From the NCBI RefSeq assembly GCF_900290285.1, contig NZ_LT985757.1, positions 7,987-71,986 of the forward strand: 64,000 bases of DNA, read 5' to 3'. This stretch comes from Candidatus Centipeda massiliensis (GTDB taxonomy: Bacteria > Bacillota > Negativicutes > Selenomonadales > Selenomonadaceae). Position numbers and translations under genes: made by a program. This document shows positions 51,418-60,298 of this stretch, one piece after another (the stretch's first letter is position 1; every line of letters starts with the position of its first letter). The notes below the pieces were generated by a model. The model was not told the DNA's origin, did no database searches, and was given only the letters and a program-made list of their open reading frames with translations.

Positions 51418-52871
51418 TGCCGTATCTCTCGCAGACAAGTGCGCCCATTCAGGAGGCTCTTGAACGAATGAAGCGCGCACGGCTTGTGCCATTTGACGTT
51501 CCAGGGCACAAGCGCGGACGTGGGAATCCGGAGCTTGCGGCATTCCTCGGGTCTGCCTGTCTCGATGTCGATGTGAACTCCATGAAGATGCTTGACAATC
51601 TCTGCCATCCGGTCTCGGTGATTCGGGACGCGGAGATTTTGGCAGCAGAGGCATTTCGTGCAGCACATGCATTCTTCATGGTGAGCGGTACAACAGGATC
51701 CGTACAGGCAATGGTGCTCTCGACGGTCGGGCGCGGCGATAAGATCATTATGCCGCGCAACGTCCATCGGAGTGCGATCAATGCTCTCATCCTCTGCGGT
51801 GCGATTCCGATCTATGTGAATCCCGGCATTGACGATATGCTCGGGATTGCGCTTGGTATGCGCGTGGAGGATGTTGTTGCGGCGATTGCACAGCATCCAG
51901 AGGCAAAGGCGGTTTTCGTCAACAACCCGACGTACTACGGGATCTGTTCCGATCTTCGTGCGATTACAGAACTCGCACACGCGCACGGCATGAAAGTACT
52001 TGTGGACGAGGCACACGGCACACATCTGTATTTCAGTGACCGTCTGCCCGTTGCAGCGATGGATGCAGGGGCAGACATGGCGGCAATCAGTATGCACAAA
52101 TCCGGGGGTTCACTCACGCAGAGTTCACTCCTTCTCTGTTCGGACTCCATGCCGCTTGGTTATGTGCACCAGATTATCAACATCACGCAGACCACAAGTG
52201 CGTCCTATCTGCTCCTTGTCAGCCTAGACATCAGTCGGCGGAATCTTGCGCTGCGCGGGCGGGAGGTCATCGACAAGATCATCGATCTTGTTGCGTATGC
52301 GCGCGACGAAATCAATACCATTGGCGATTATTATGCTTACGGACGTGAGCTGATCGACGGCTCTGCAGTATATGACTTCGACACAACGAAGCTGTCCATT
52401 TTCACGCGCGCAACGGGACTTGCGGGGATTGAGGTTTATGATATCCTGCGCGATGATTACGATATCCAGACGGAGTTCGGGGATATTGCCAATCTGCTCG
52501 CCTATGTGTCGGTCGGGGATCGCCCGAAGGACATCGAACGCCTTGTCGCGGCACTGGCGGAGATTCGGCGCAACTACCGCAAGGATCCATCCAAGACCCT
52601 CAAGATGGAGTATATCGATCCTACGGTCATCTGCGGTCCGCAGGATGCGTTCTATGGAGCGAAGGAGTCTCTGCCCATCGCAGAAACATGCGGACGAATA
52701 TGCAGTGAGTTTGTCATGTGCTATCCTCCGGGCATTCCAATTCTCGCTCCGGGGGAGCAGATCACGGAGGAGATCCTGACCTACATCCGTTATGCCAAGA
52801 AGAAGGGCTGTCAAATCACGGGGCCGGAGGATATGAGCATACGAAAACTCAATGTGATGACGGAGAGTTAA
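51417..52871 (+). CDS. speA: Orn/Lys/Arg decarboxylase, probable arginine decarboxylase
   Basis: A 484-residue fold-type I PLP decarboxylase of the short Bacillus-SpeA type. VPFDVPGHKRGRG is near the N terminus. VSGTTGSVQAMVLS is the PLP phosphate loop. VDEAHGTHLYF supplies Asp and His. ISMHKSGGSLTQSS holds the PLP lysine, Lys228. Arginine as substrate is inferred from the following speE and speB: arginine to agmatine, agmatine to putrescine, putrescine to spermidine. Lysine or ornithine cannot be excluded from sequence alone. Confidence 0.85.
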   Translation: MPYLSQTSAPIQEALERMKRARLVPFDVPGHKRGRGNPELAAFLGSACLDVDVNSMKMLDNLCHPVSVIRDAEILAAEAFRAAHAFFMVSGTTGSVQAMVLSTVGRGDKIIMPRNVHRSAINALILCGAIPIYVNPGIDDMLGIALGMRVEDVVAAIAQHPEAKAVFVNNPTYYGICSDLRAITELAHAHGMKVLVDEAHGTHLYFSDRLPVAAMDAGADMAAISMHKSGGSLTQSSLLLCSDSMPLGYVHQIINITQTTSASYLLLVSLDISRRNLALRGREVIDKIIDLVAYARDEINTIGDYYAYGRELIDGSAVYDFDTTKLSIFTRATGLAGIEVYDILRDDYDIQTEFGDIANLLAYVSVGDRPKDIERLVAALAEIRRNYRKDPSKTLKMEYIDPTVICGPQDAFYGAKESLPIAETCGRICSEFVMCYPPGIPILAPGEQITEEILTYIRYAKKKGCQITGPEDMSIRKLNVMTES

Positions 52872-52874
52872 ACG

Positions 52875-53735
52875 ATGGAATTTTGGTACACAGAACAACA
52901 TACACAAAATGTGCGCTTATCGATTCGCGTCAATCGTCAGCTCTACAGTGGACAGAGCGAGTTTCAGCGGATTGATGTATTTGAATCGCCTGAGTTCGGG
53001 CGATTTCTGACGCTTGATGGCTATATGATGCTGACAGAGAAGGACGAGTTCATCTATCATGAAATGATCGCACACATCCCTATGTGTGTTCATCCCGAGG
53101 CAGAGAACATCCTTGTAATTGGCGGCGGTGATGGGGGAACGGTGCGCGAACTCCTGCGCTATCCGTCCATACGACATATCGACCTCGTAGAGATTGACGA
53201 GATGGTGGTCGATGTCTGCCGTGAATACCTTCCATCGACTGCGTCATGTCTCTCGAATGAGCGCGTTCACATCCACTACGAGGACGGACTGCGCTTCGTA
53301 CGCAAACCCATCGACACATACGACCTCATTGTCGTGGATTCAACTGATCCGTTCGGTCCGGGAGAGGGACTGTTCACGAAGGAGTTCTACGGGAATTGCT
53401 TCAAGGCACTGAAAGAGGACGGCATCATGATCAATCAGCATGAGAGCCCATTCTACGAGCAGGACGCCTATGCAATGCAGCGTATGCACCAGCGCATTGT
53501 ACATTCGTTTCCATTCAGTCGTGTATACCAAGTCCATATACCAACCTATCCATCGGGACATTGGCTCTTTGGGTTCTCGTCTAAAAACCGCCACCCTGTG
53601 GAGGGCGTGGACTTTGCACGTTGGAAGTCGCTCGGCATAAAGACCCGCTACTATAACACACAGCTGCATGCAGCTGCATTTGCCCTGCCGAACTATGTGG
53701 AGGAGATACTTGAAGATGTGGAACCGCAACATTGA
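52875..53735 (+). CDS. speE: spermidine synthase (polyamine aminopropyltransferase)
   Basis: A 286-residue SpeE. EFGRFLTLDGYMMLTEKDEF, with the following IYHEM, is the N-terminal beta-barrel and gatekeeping region. VIGGGDGGTVRELLRY is the decarboxylated-SAM-binding glycine motif. VVDSTDPFGPGEGLF contains the catalytic Asp. It transfers an aminopropyl group to putrescine. It starts 3 nt after the decarboxylase stop and overlaps speB by 20 nt. Confidence 0.95.
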   Translation: MEFWYTEQHTQNVRLSIRVNRQLYSGQSEFQRIDVFESPEFGRFLTLDGYMMLTEKDEFIYHEMIAHIPMCVHPEAENILVIGGGDGGTVRELLRYPSIRHIDLVEIDEMVVDVCREYLPSTASCLSNERVHIHYEDGLRFVRKPIDTYDLIVVDSTDPFGPGEGLFTKEFYGNCFKALKEDGIMINQHESPFYEQDAYAMQRMHQRIVHSFPFSRVYQVHIPTYPSGHWLFGFSSKNRHPVEGVDFARWKSLGIKTRYYNTQLHAAAFALPNYVEEILEDVEPQH

Positions 53736-54597
53736 AACGTTTCTCGGATGTGACGGGACGTATGAGGACAGCCATATCGTGATCTTCGGCGCACCGTTTG
53801 ACTCGACGACATCCTATCGCCCCGGAACACGCTTTGCCGCGCGTACCATGCGGGCAGAGTCCTACGGACTGGAGACGTACAGCCCCTATCAGGATCTTGA
53901 TCTTGAGGATGCACACGCATTTGACGGCGGCGATTTGGAGCTCCCATTCGGAGACACAGAGCGTGCGCTGGATATGATCCATACATTTACGAAGAATATT
54001 TTGACAGACGGACGGCTTCCCTTTCTGATTGGCGGCGAACATCTTGTGAGTCTGCCCGCGATCAAGGCGGCGGCGGAAAAACACCCTGATCTTGTCGTGA
54101 TTCATTTCGACGCGCATACGGATCTCAGAGACGAATATCTCGGCAATCACCTCTCCCATGCGACGGTTATCCGCCGTGTTTGGGATTTCCTCGGCGACGG
54201 ACGCATTCATCAGTTCGGCATTCGCAGCGGTGAGCGTGCGGAGTGGAAGTGGGCACGCGAGGGTCATACGAATCTTCGCCCTTTTACATTTGCAGGGCTC
54301 TCCGAAGCAATCGCAGAGGTCAAGGATCGTCCCGTATATCTCACCATAGACCTCGATGTGCTCGATCCATCCGCATTTCCTGGCACCGGAACCCCAGAGG
54401 CGGGCGGCGTAACATTCATCGAACTCATGAAGGCAGCCCTTTCCGTCATTTACGGGTGCAATGTCGTTGCCTGTGACATGGTGGAGCTTTCACCGCCGCT
54501 CGATGCGAGCGGCACATCGACAGCGACGGCGCTCAAGCTCCTGCGGGAGATGATCCTTGCGCTCGAGACAGCTTTTCTTCGCCCGCAAACGGTATGA
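53716..54597 (+). CDS. speB: agmatinase
   Basis: A 293-residue ureohydrolase that splits agmatine into putrescine and urea. All manganese ligands are visible: GGEHLVS (His), IHFDAHTDLR (Asp, His, Asp) and LTIDLDVLDPSAFPG (two Asp). The ending GTGTPEAGG is family-typical. The start at 53716 has GAGGAG upstream, within the end of speE. It is the last gene of the polyamine run; no strong terminator follows before the gatC promoter. Confidence 0.94.
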   Translation: MWNRNIETFLGCDGTYEDSHIVIFGAPFDSTTSYRPGTRFAARTMRAESYGLETYSPYQDLDLEDAHAFDGGDLELPFGDTERALDMIHTFTKNILTDGRLPFLIGGEHLVSLPAIKAAAEKHPDLVVIHFDAHTDLRDEYLGNHLSHATVIRRVWDFLGDGRIHQFGIRSGERAEWKWAREGHTNLRPFTFAGLSEAIAEVKDRPVYLTIDLDVLDPSAFPGTGTPEAGGVTFIELMKAALSVIYGCNVVACDMVELSPPLDASGTSTATALKLLREMILALETAFLRPQTV

Positions 54598-54607
54598 GGA
54601 TTTTCGT

Positions 54608-54636
54608 TTGATACCTGCGGAGCGATTTGCTATAAT
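54608..54636 (+). promoter_or_regulatory. promoter of gatCAB
   Basis: TTGATA and TATAAT are separated by 17 nt, 33 nt before the gatC ATG. Confidence 0.8.
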
Positions 54637-54669
54637 GATTCGGATATAACAAAGAAAGACGGTGGAGGC

Positions 54670-54960
54670 ATGAAGGTAACGGAACAGGATCTCACGACAA
54701 CAGCGCATCTCTCGCGCCTTGCGATTCCTGCGGAGGAAAAAGAAGAAGCACTCAAAACATTGGGAGATTTTCTAACGTATGTGGATAATCTATCCAGTGT
54801 CGATACGGAGCATGTGCATCCAACGACGTATGCACTTCCCATCGAGAATGTCTTCCGTGCCGACGAGGTGCGCCCGTCCCTTTCCAACAAGGCGGCACTC
54901 TCGAATGCTCCTCTTGCAGAGGATGGCTATTTCAAGGTACCGAAGGTACTCGAGGGGTAA
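54670..54960 (+). CDS. gatC: Asp-tRNA(Asn)/Glu-tRNA(Gln) amidotransferase subunit C
   Basis: A 96-residue GatC. TTTAHLSRLAIPAEEKEEAL, then LGDFLTYVDNLSSVDTEHV, are the helical start. LREDEV-type segment VFRADEVRPSLSN and DGYFKVPKVLEG end the protein. It clamps GatA to GatB. GGTGGAGG precedes the ATG. Confidence 0.94.
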   Translation: MKVTEQDLTTTAHLSRLAIPAEEKEEALKTLGDFLTYVDNLSSVDTEHVHPTTYALPIENVFRADEVRPSLSNKAALSNAPLAEDGYFKVPKVLEG

Positions 54961-54972
54961 GGAGGATTTGTT

Positions 54973-56439
54973 TTGAGCCTATATGAAAAACCGGCGCATA
55001 TCCTGCATGATATGCTAACGCGCAAGGATATCAGTGCACGCGAACTGACCGAAGATGTACTTTCGCGCATGGACGCGGTCGAAAACAAAATCGGCGCATA
55101 TCTTTTGGAAAATCGTGAGGATGCACTTGCCGCGGCGGGTCGCGTGGATACGAAGATTGCAGCGGGGGAGGAGATTCCTTTCCTCGCGGGTATCCCGGGC
55201 GCGATCAAAGACAATATCTGTACGAAGGGCGTGCGCACGACAGCCGGATCAAAGATTCTGGAGAACTTTGTTCCGCCCTATGATGCAACGGTCATGACAA
55301 AACTGCATGATGCGGACGCTGTCATCCTTGGCAAGGCAAACCTCGACGAGTTTGCAATGGGCGGCTCGACGGAGAACTCTGCCTATCACCCGACTCATAA
55401 TCCGTGGGACACAGAGCGTGTCCCTGGCGGATCATCGGGCGGCAGTGCGGCGGCGGTTGCATCGGGGACGGCGATCTGGGCGCTTGGCAGCGATACGGGC
55501 GGATCGATTCGTCAGCCTGCATCGTTCTGCGGTATTGTCGGGCTGAAGCCGACCTATGGACGTGTTTCCCGCTACGGACTTATGGCGTATGCCTCCTCCC
55601 TCGATCAGATTGGCCCCCTCACCCGTGATGTCACGGATGCCGCGCATCTCATGAACGTCATTGCGGGGAACGATGTCATGGACTCGACCGCAAGCAGGGC
55701 GGATGTTCCGGACTATACAAAGGCGCTGCGGAATGACGTAAAGGGACTCAAGATTGGTCTGCCAAAGGAATACTTCATCTCGGGAATGGACAGCGATGTC
55801 GAAGCCTCCGTTCGCAAGGCGATTGCGGATGTAGAAGCGATGGGAGCGGACGTGCGCGAGATTTCGCTCCCGCACACGGACTACGCCGTCTCGACCTACT
55901 ATCTGATCGCCCCCGCAGAGGCGGCGACCAATCTTGAGCGTTACGACGGTGTCAGCTACGGTGCGCGTGTGGACGGCGAAGACCTCGTTGACATGATGAC
56001 GCGTACGCGCACGGAGAAATTCGGTGCAGAGGTCAAACGCCGCATCCTCATCGGCAACTATGCATTGTCCGCAGGTTACTACGATGCCTATTATCTCAAG
56101 GCACTCAAGGTACGTACCCTCATTCAGCAGGACTTTACGCGTGCCTTTGAAGAGGTCGATGTTATCATGACGCCGACGGCGCCGACTCCCGCCTATAAGA
56201 TCGGTGAGATGACAAGCCCCTTGCAGATGTATCTGCAGGACATCTCGACCGTTCCCGTCAATCTTGCGGGGCTCCCAGGGATTTCCATCCCCTGCGGTTT
56301 CACTGCGTCTGGTCTGCCCATTGGGCTGCAGATCATCGGGCGTCCGCTTGCCGAGGAGGCCATCCTGCGTGCGGCGTACGCCTATGAGCAGGCACATGAT
56401 TTCCATACGAAATTGGCGCCGATTGGAGGAAGGGCATGA
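54973..56439 (+). CDS. gatA: Asp-tRNA(Asn)/Glu-tRNA(Gln) amidotransferase subunit A
   Basis: A 488-residue amidase that releases ammonia from glutamine for the transamidation of misacylated tRNAs. The catalytic Lys79 is in [25 protein letters not shown] and [15 protein letters not shown] hold the Ser-cisSer pair. The start is TTG 54973 with AAGGAGG 8 nt upstream. It overlaps gatB by ATGA. Confidence 0.96.
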   Translation: MSLYEKPAHILHDMLTRKDISARELTEDVLSRMDAVENKIGAYLLENREDALAAAGRVDTKIAAGEEIPFLAGIPGAIKDNICTKGVRTTAGSKILENFVPPYDATVMTKLHDADAVILGKANLDEFAMGGSTENSAYHPTHNPWDTERVPGGSSGGSAAAVASGTAIWALGSDTGGSIRQPASFCGIVGLKPTYGRVSRYGLMAYASSLDQIGPLTRDVTDAAHLMNVIAGNDVMDSTASRADVPDYTKALRNDVKGLKIGLPKEYFISGMDSDVEASVRKAIADVEAMGADVREISLPHTDYAVSTYYLIAPAEAATNLERYDGVSYGARVDGEDLVDMMTRTRTEKFGAEVKRRILIGNYALSAGYYDAYYLKALKVRTLIQQDFTRAFEEVDVIMTPTAPTPAYKIGEMTSPLQMYLQDISTVPVNLAGLPGISIPCGFTASGLPIGLQIIGRPLAEEAILRAAYAYEQAHDFHTKLAPIGGRA

Positions 56440-57875
56440 AATACGAAACCGTCATCGGTCTTGAAATTCACTGTGAACTCAAGACAAAGACCAAAATTTT
56501 CTGCGGCTGTGCGACGGGCTTCGGTGCAGATCAGAATACGCATGTCTGTCCCGTCTGCCTCGGACTTCCCGGCGTCCTGCCCGTCGTCAATCGTCAGGTG
56601 GTAAACTACGCCATCAAGGCGGGACTTGCAACCAACTGCGAGATCAATGGATATAGCAAGTTTGACCGCAAGAACTACTACTATCCAGATCTCCCGAAGA
56701 ATTTCCAAACCTCGCAGTTCGACCTCCCGATTGCGGAGCATGGGTGGGTCGATATCGACACAGAGTCTGGGAAGAAGCGCATTCGTCTGACGCGCATCCA
56801 CATGGAGGAGGACGCAGGGAAGCTCGTGCACTCCGGCACGACGATCAAGGACTCCTCCTCGTCCAACGTGGATTACAACCGTACGGGTGTCCCCCTACTT
56901 GAAATCGTCTCCGAGCCGGATATGTCCTCGGCGGAAGAAGCGCGTGCCTACATGGAGAAGATCAAGACGATCATGGAGTACATCGATGTCTCCAACTGCC
57001 GCATGGAGGAGGGGAATCTCCGCGCGGATATCAACGTCTCTCTGCGTCCTGTCGACTCGGACAAACTGGGAACGCGCACGGAGATGAAGAACATCAACTC
57101 CTTCAAGGCACTCGAAGATGCCATCAACTATGAAATTGAGCGGCAGACCGAGGTGCTCGAGGACGGCGGTCACATCATTCAGGAAACGCGCACATGGGAT
57201 CCTGAGCGCGGCATCACCCTCTCCATGCGCAGCAAGGAGGAGGCACATGACTACCGCTATATGCCGGAGCCTGACCTGCCGCCGATTGTGACGAGCGCAG
57301 AGGAGATCGAGGCGATCCGCAAGGAACTGCCCGAGCTGCCCGATACACGCCGTGCCCGTCTGATGGACGAAGCGGGGCTTTCCGCTTACGATGCGGGCAT
57401 CATTACAAGCTCGCGTGCAATGGCGGAGTACTACGATGCCATTACGGCGACGGGCGCGGACGCGAAACTCGCAGCAAACTGGCTGATGGGCGATCTCGCA
57501 AAGAACCTCAATGCCGAGGGCAAGACGATCGAGGATTCACCCGTTGATGCAAAGCGTCTCGGTGAGATGATCCTACTCATCTCGAAGGGGACGATTTCCT
57601 CGAAGATCGGCAAAACCGTATTCAAGGAGATGTGGACATCGCCCGATACACCTGAAAAGATCGTTGCGGACAAGGGGCTTGTCCAGATCACCGACACAAA
57701 GGAGATCGAGAATATTGTCGATCAGGTCATCGCAGCGAACGCAAAAGCCGTCGAGGACTACAAGGGCGGCAATAAGAAGGCAATCGGTGCGCTTGTCGGA
57801 CAGGTGATGAAGCAGTCCAAGGGCAAGGCGAACCCACAGATGGTCAACGAACTCTTGGCAAAAAAACTCGGCTGA
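56436..57875 (+). CDS. gatB: Asp-tRNA(Asn)/Glu-tRNA(Gln) amidotransferase subunit B
   Basis: A 479-residue GatB, which binds the misacylated tRNA and phosphorylates the acyl group. [20 protein letters not shown] is the N-terminal signature. [35 protein letters not shown] and [16 protein letters not shown] are strongly conserved. The C-terminal about 150 residues form the YqeY-like tRNA-binding tail. Confidence 0.96.
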   Translation: MKYETVIGLEIHCELKTKTKIFCGCATGFGADQNTHVCPVCLGLPGVLPVVNRQVVNYAIKAGLATNCEINGYSKFDRKNYYYPDLPKNFQTSQFDLPIAEHGWVDIDTESGKKRIRLTRIHMEEDAGKLVHSGTTIKDSSSSNVDYNRTGVPLLEIVSEPDMSSAEEARAYMEKIKTIMEYIDVSNCRMEEGNLRADINVSLRPVDSDKLGTRTEMKNINSFKALEDAINYEIERQTEVLEDGGHIIQETRTWDPERGITLSMRSKEEAHDYRYMPEPDLPPIVTSAEEIEAIRKELPELPDTRRARLMDEAGLSAYDAGIITSSRAMAEYYDAITATGADAKLAANWLMGDLAKNLNAEGKTIEDSPVDAKRLGEMILLISKGTISSKIGKTVFKEMWTSPDTPEKIVADKGLVQITDTKEIENIVDQVIAANAKAVEDYKGGNKKAIGALVGQVMKQSKGKANPQMVNELLAKKLG

Positions 57876-57884
57876 CCAAGACTT

Positions 57885-57991
57885 TCCCATATGACAGGGA
57901 AGGGGAACCGCGAAGCGGTGGAAGGGGCACAAAGAAGGGGCGTTGTACGAAGTTTTGCTTCGTGCAACAGCCCCTTTGTCAAAGGGGGCAT
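57885..57991 (+). repeat. composite palindromic intergenic element with GTTGYRCGAA hairpin
   Basis: An inner hairpin ACCGCGAAGCGGT at about 57907-57919 lies between two GGGGAA/GGAAGGGG arms. A long imperfect stem follows: 57934-57952 pairs with 57958-57977 with a one-base bulge; the core is GTTGTACGAAG with CTTCGTGCAAC. TGACAGGGAAGGGG at the left and CCCCTTTGTCA at the right are rough inverted repeats. It looks like a REP-type unit between gatB and the HAD gene. Confidence 0.6.
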
Positions 57992-57995
57992 TTCC

Positions 57996-58664
57996 ATGAA
58001 CTATGAAGCTGCTATTTTCGATTTGGACGGAACGCTCGTCAACTCATTGGACGATCTGGCGGACAGTGCCAATGCCACACTTCACGCACACGGATTTCCT
58101 ACACATGAAGTGGAGGCATATCGTTATTTCGTGGGCAACGGCTCCCGAAAACTCATCGAGCGAATCCTGCCGGAGGAACACGCAACAGATACGGCTTTCG
58201 TGGAGCAATTTATGTCGGAGTACAAGGACTGCTACGCGCGAAATCTGCTCCAAAAGACGAAACCGTACGACGGCATTCTGAAAATGCTTGAAGAGCTGCA
58301 GCGACGCGGTATTCCGATGGCAGTCTGTACCAACAAACATCAGTCCGCGGCGGAGACGATTGTAGAGGCACTGTTCCCGCACGATACATTTTTGGAAATC
58401 ATCGGCGATCAGGAAGGACTGCCACGTAAGCCTGATCCGCAAAAGGTGCTTCGCATCATGAAAAATTTTGGCGTTACGGGGGAGCAGACCGCGTATTTTG
58501 GCGATACAAGCGTGGATATGGATACAGCGCGCAATGCAGGAGCGTCTGCAATCGGCGTTCTCTGGGGATTCCGATCGAGGGAAGAACTCGTGGCACATGG
58601 GGCAGATATTCTCCTGACACATCCGATGAAACTATTTGAAAAGGTAACATTTGCAGAACGATGA
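57996..58664 (+). CDS. HAD-superfamily phosphatase, phosphoglycolate phosphatase-like
   Basis: A 222-residue Gph-like HAD phosphatase. AIFDLDGTLVNSLDDLADS is motif I. VCTNKHQ is motif II. LPRKPDPQKV holds the motif III Lys. AYFGDTSVDMDTARNAGA is motif IV. It may detoxify 2-phosphoglycolate, but the substrate is not proven. The ATG at 57996 has AAAGGGGG 7 nt upstream; the frame is open further 5', through the repeat, which is unlikely to be coding. It overlaps the methyltransferase gene by ATGA. Confidence 0.88.
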   Translation: MNYEAAIFDLDGTLVNSLDDLADSANATLHAHGFPTHEVEAYRYFVGNGSRKLIERILPEEHATDTAFVEQFMSEYKDCYARNLLQKTKPYDGILKMLEELQRRGIPMAVCTNKHQSAAETIVEALFPHDTFLEIIGDQEGLPRKPDPQKVLRIMKNFGVTGEQTAYFGDTSVDMDTARNAGASAIGVLWGFRSREELVAHGADILLTHPMKLFEKVTFAER

Positions 58665-60061
58665 AGCAGAAAAAGATGATAAAGAAAGCCGTGCAGGCGA
58701 TTCCCGTTTGCGAAGGACAGACCTATGAACTTCATATTGACCGCCTCGGAACGAGCGGGGAGGGAGTAGGGAGATATGAGAACTTTACCATCTTTGTCCC
58801 GCATGCACTCCCCGGCGAGACCATCTCTGCCGTCATTGAAGATGTAAAGAGCAGCTATGCACGCGGCCGTATCAAGCAAATCCTGCACGAGAGTGTCGAC
58901 CGCGCTGCACCGCTCTGCGCACTCTACGAGGAGTGCGGCGGCTGTCAGCTCCAACACCTCTCCTATGAGGCTCAGCTGCATGCAAAACGTGCACAGGTCA
59001 TAGACGCATTGACCCATATCGGCAAACTCCCGCAGATTCCCGTGCGGGAAACACTGCGTGCAGAAGAACCGTGGAACTATCGAAACAAGATGCAGTTTCC
59101 GATTGGACGAGACAGCGGAAAGATCGTGATTGGCTGCTTTGCACAGGGCAGTCACACGATTATCAATACGGAAAACTGCCATATCCAGCGTGCGGAGAAC
59201 AATGACCTAGCAAATACTGCACGTGAGATTGCAGAACATCTCCACATTCCTGTCTATAACGAGGACACACACAAGGGGGTTCTACGCCATATCGTCGGAC
59301 GGGTTGGGCGAAGCAACGATCTCATGGCCGTCATCGTTACTGCAACAAAGCAACTGCCGCGTGCCAAGGATTTTGTGCGCATGCTGCGCGAGCGTCTGCC
59401 GAACCTCGCCAGTGTTCATCAGAATATCCAGACCTATCGCAACAACGTCATCATGGGGCGCGACACACAGCTGCTCTGGGGACGACCGACGATTATCGAT
59501 TCTTTGGGTCAGCTGAACTTCCACATCTCCCCACGCTCCTTCTTTCAGATCAATACAAGACAGGCAGAACGCCTTTACGAGCAGGCACTCTCCTATGCCG
59601 ATCTTCACGGAACAGAAACGGTCATCGACGCCTATTGCGGCACGGGAACAATCACACTGTTTCTTGCCCAAAAAGCGAGGAAGGTCTACGGTATTGAAAT
59701 CGTACAACCCGCCATCCTCGACGCGCGAAAAAATGCACGCGACAATCATGTAAAGAACGCCGAGTTCATCGTGGGCGATGCGACCGCCGTCATGCCCGCT
59801 CTCTACAAGCAGGGCATTCGCCCCGATGTCGTCGTCGTCGATCCGCCGCGTGCCGGCTGCACCGAAACCGTTCTGCGTACCTTTGCGAATATGAAGCCAC
59901 AGCGCATCGTCTACGTCTCCTGCAACCCCGCCACACTTGCGCGCGATCTTGCTATCCTAAAAGACCTCGGTTATGCCGCACAGGAAGTTCAACCCGTAGA
60001 TTTGTTTCCTCAGACATCACATGTCGAGACGATAACATTGCTGTTACGGATGAGGAAATAA
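58661..60061 (+). CDS. rlmD: 23S rRNA (uracil-5-)-methyltransferase, RlmD/RlmCD type
   Basis: A 466-residue RumA-family methyltransferase. An N-terminal TRAM domain (about residues 15-70) is followed by the iron-sulfur cysteines in CALYEECGGCQLQ and the fourth Cys in NTENCHIQ. The SAM site is VIDAYCGTGTITLFLA. VVDPPRAGC and YVSCNPATLARDL complete the catalytic domain, including the nucleophilic Cys. Whether it modifies U1939, U747 or both cannot be told. Confidence 0.92.
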   Translation: MKQKKMIKKAVQAIPVCEGQTYELHIDRLGTSGEGVGRYENFTIFVPHALPGETISAVIEDVKSSYARGRIKQILHESVDRAAPLCALYEECGGCQLQHLSYEAQLHAKRAQVIDALTHIGKLPQIPVRETLRAEEPWNYRNKMQFPIGRDSGKIVIGCFAQGSHTIINTENCHIQRAENNDLANTAREIAEHLHIPVYNEDTHKGVLRHIVGRVGRSNDLMAVIVTATKQLPRAKDFVRMLRERLPNLASVHQNIQTYRNNVIMGRDTQLLWGRPTIIDSLGQLNFHISPRSFFQINTRQAERLYEQALSYADLHGTETVIDAYCGTGTITLFLAQKARKVYGIEIVQPAILDARKNARDNHVKNAEFIVGDATAVMPALYKQGIRPDVVVVDPPRAGCTETVLRTFANMKPQRIVYVSCNPATLARDLAILKDLGYAAQEVQPVDLFPQTSHVETITLLLRMRK

Positions 60062-60131
60062 AAGTTCGGAATACAATCTGAAAAACATACTTCCTGAAAC
60101 ACCATCGGGAAGATCATACCTCCGCAACACG

Positions 60132-60169
60132 TCAAATCCCCCCAATAAATTTATTGCAGGGGGATTTGA
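60132..60169. repeat. 38-nt nested palindrome without T-run
   Basis: TCAAATCCCCC pairs perfectly with GGGGGATTTGA (11 bp). The loop contains a second perfect palindrome, CAATAAATTTATTG. No T-run follows on either strand, so it is not a standard terminator. Confidence 0.6.
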
Positions 60170-60198
60170 ATGTGTACGTTTGGCGGTCTATACAAGAA

Positions 60199-60232
60199 AA
60201 AACCTCTCGATCCATTTGAATCGAGAGGTTTT
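60199..60232. terminator. bidirectional terminator between rlmD and the carboxyltransferase gene
   Basis: AAAACCTCTCGAT pairs perfectly with ATCGAGAGGTTTT (13 bp) around an 8-nt loop. Six T follow on the reverse strand and four on the forward strand, so it can end both converging transcripts. Confidence 0.85.
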
Positions 60233-60247
60233 GAGGTAAGTGTAATC

Positions 60248-60290
60248 TTAGTGAATCGCTGATAAGCTGAATTTATCAGTTCTTCCTTAG
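60248..60290 (+). repeat. copy F of the CTGATAA element (about 43 bp)
   Basis: TTAGTGAATCGCTGATAAGC is followed by TGAATTTATCAGTTCTTCCT. The two ends are joined with a 7-nt centre. It lies 8 nt from the stop codon of the reverse-strand carboxyltransferase gene. Confidence 0.7.
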
Positions 60291-60298
60291 GTCATATC

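Noticed and set aside
54598-54669. T-box or other tRNA-sensing leader before gatCAB
   Set aside because: The leader after the promoter is only about 30 nt, too short for a T-box, and no specifier structure is seen.
57891-57995. N-terminal extension of the HAD phosphatase through the intergenic repeat
   Set aside because: The frame is open, but the sequence is a palindromic element. The conserved protein and a good ribosome site begin at 57996.
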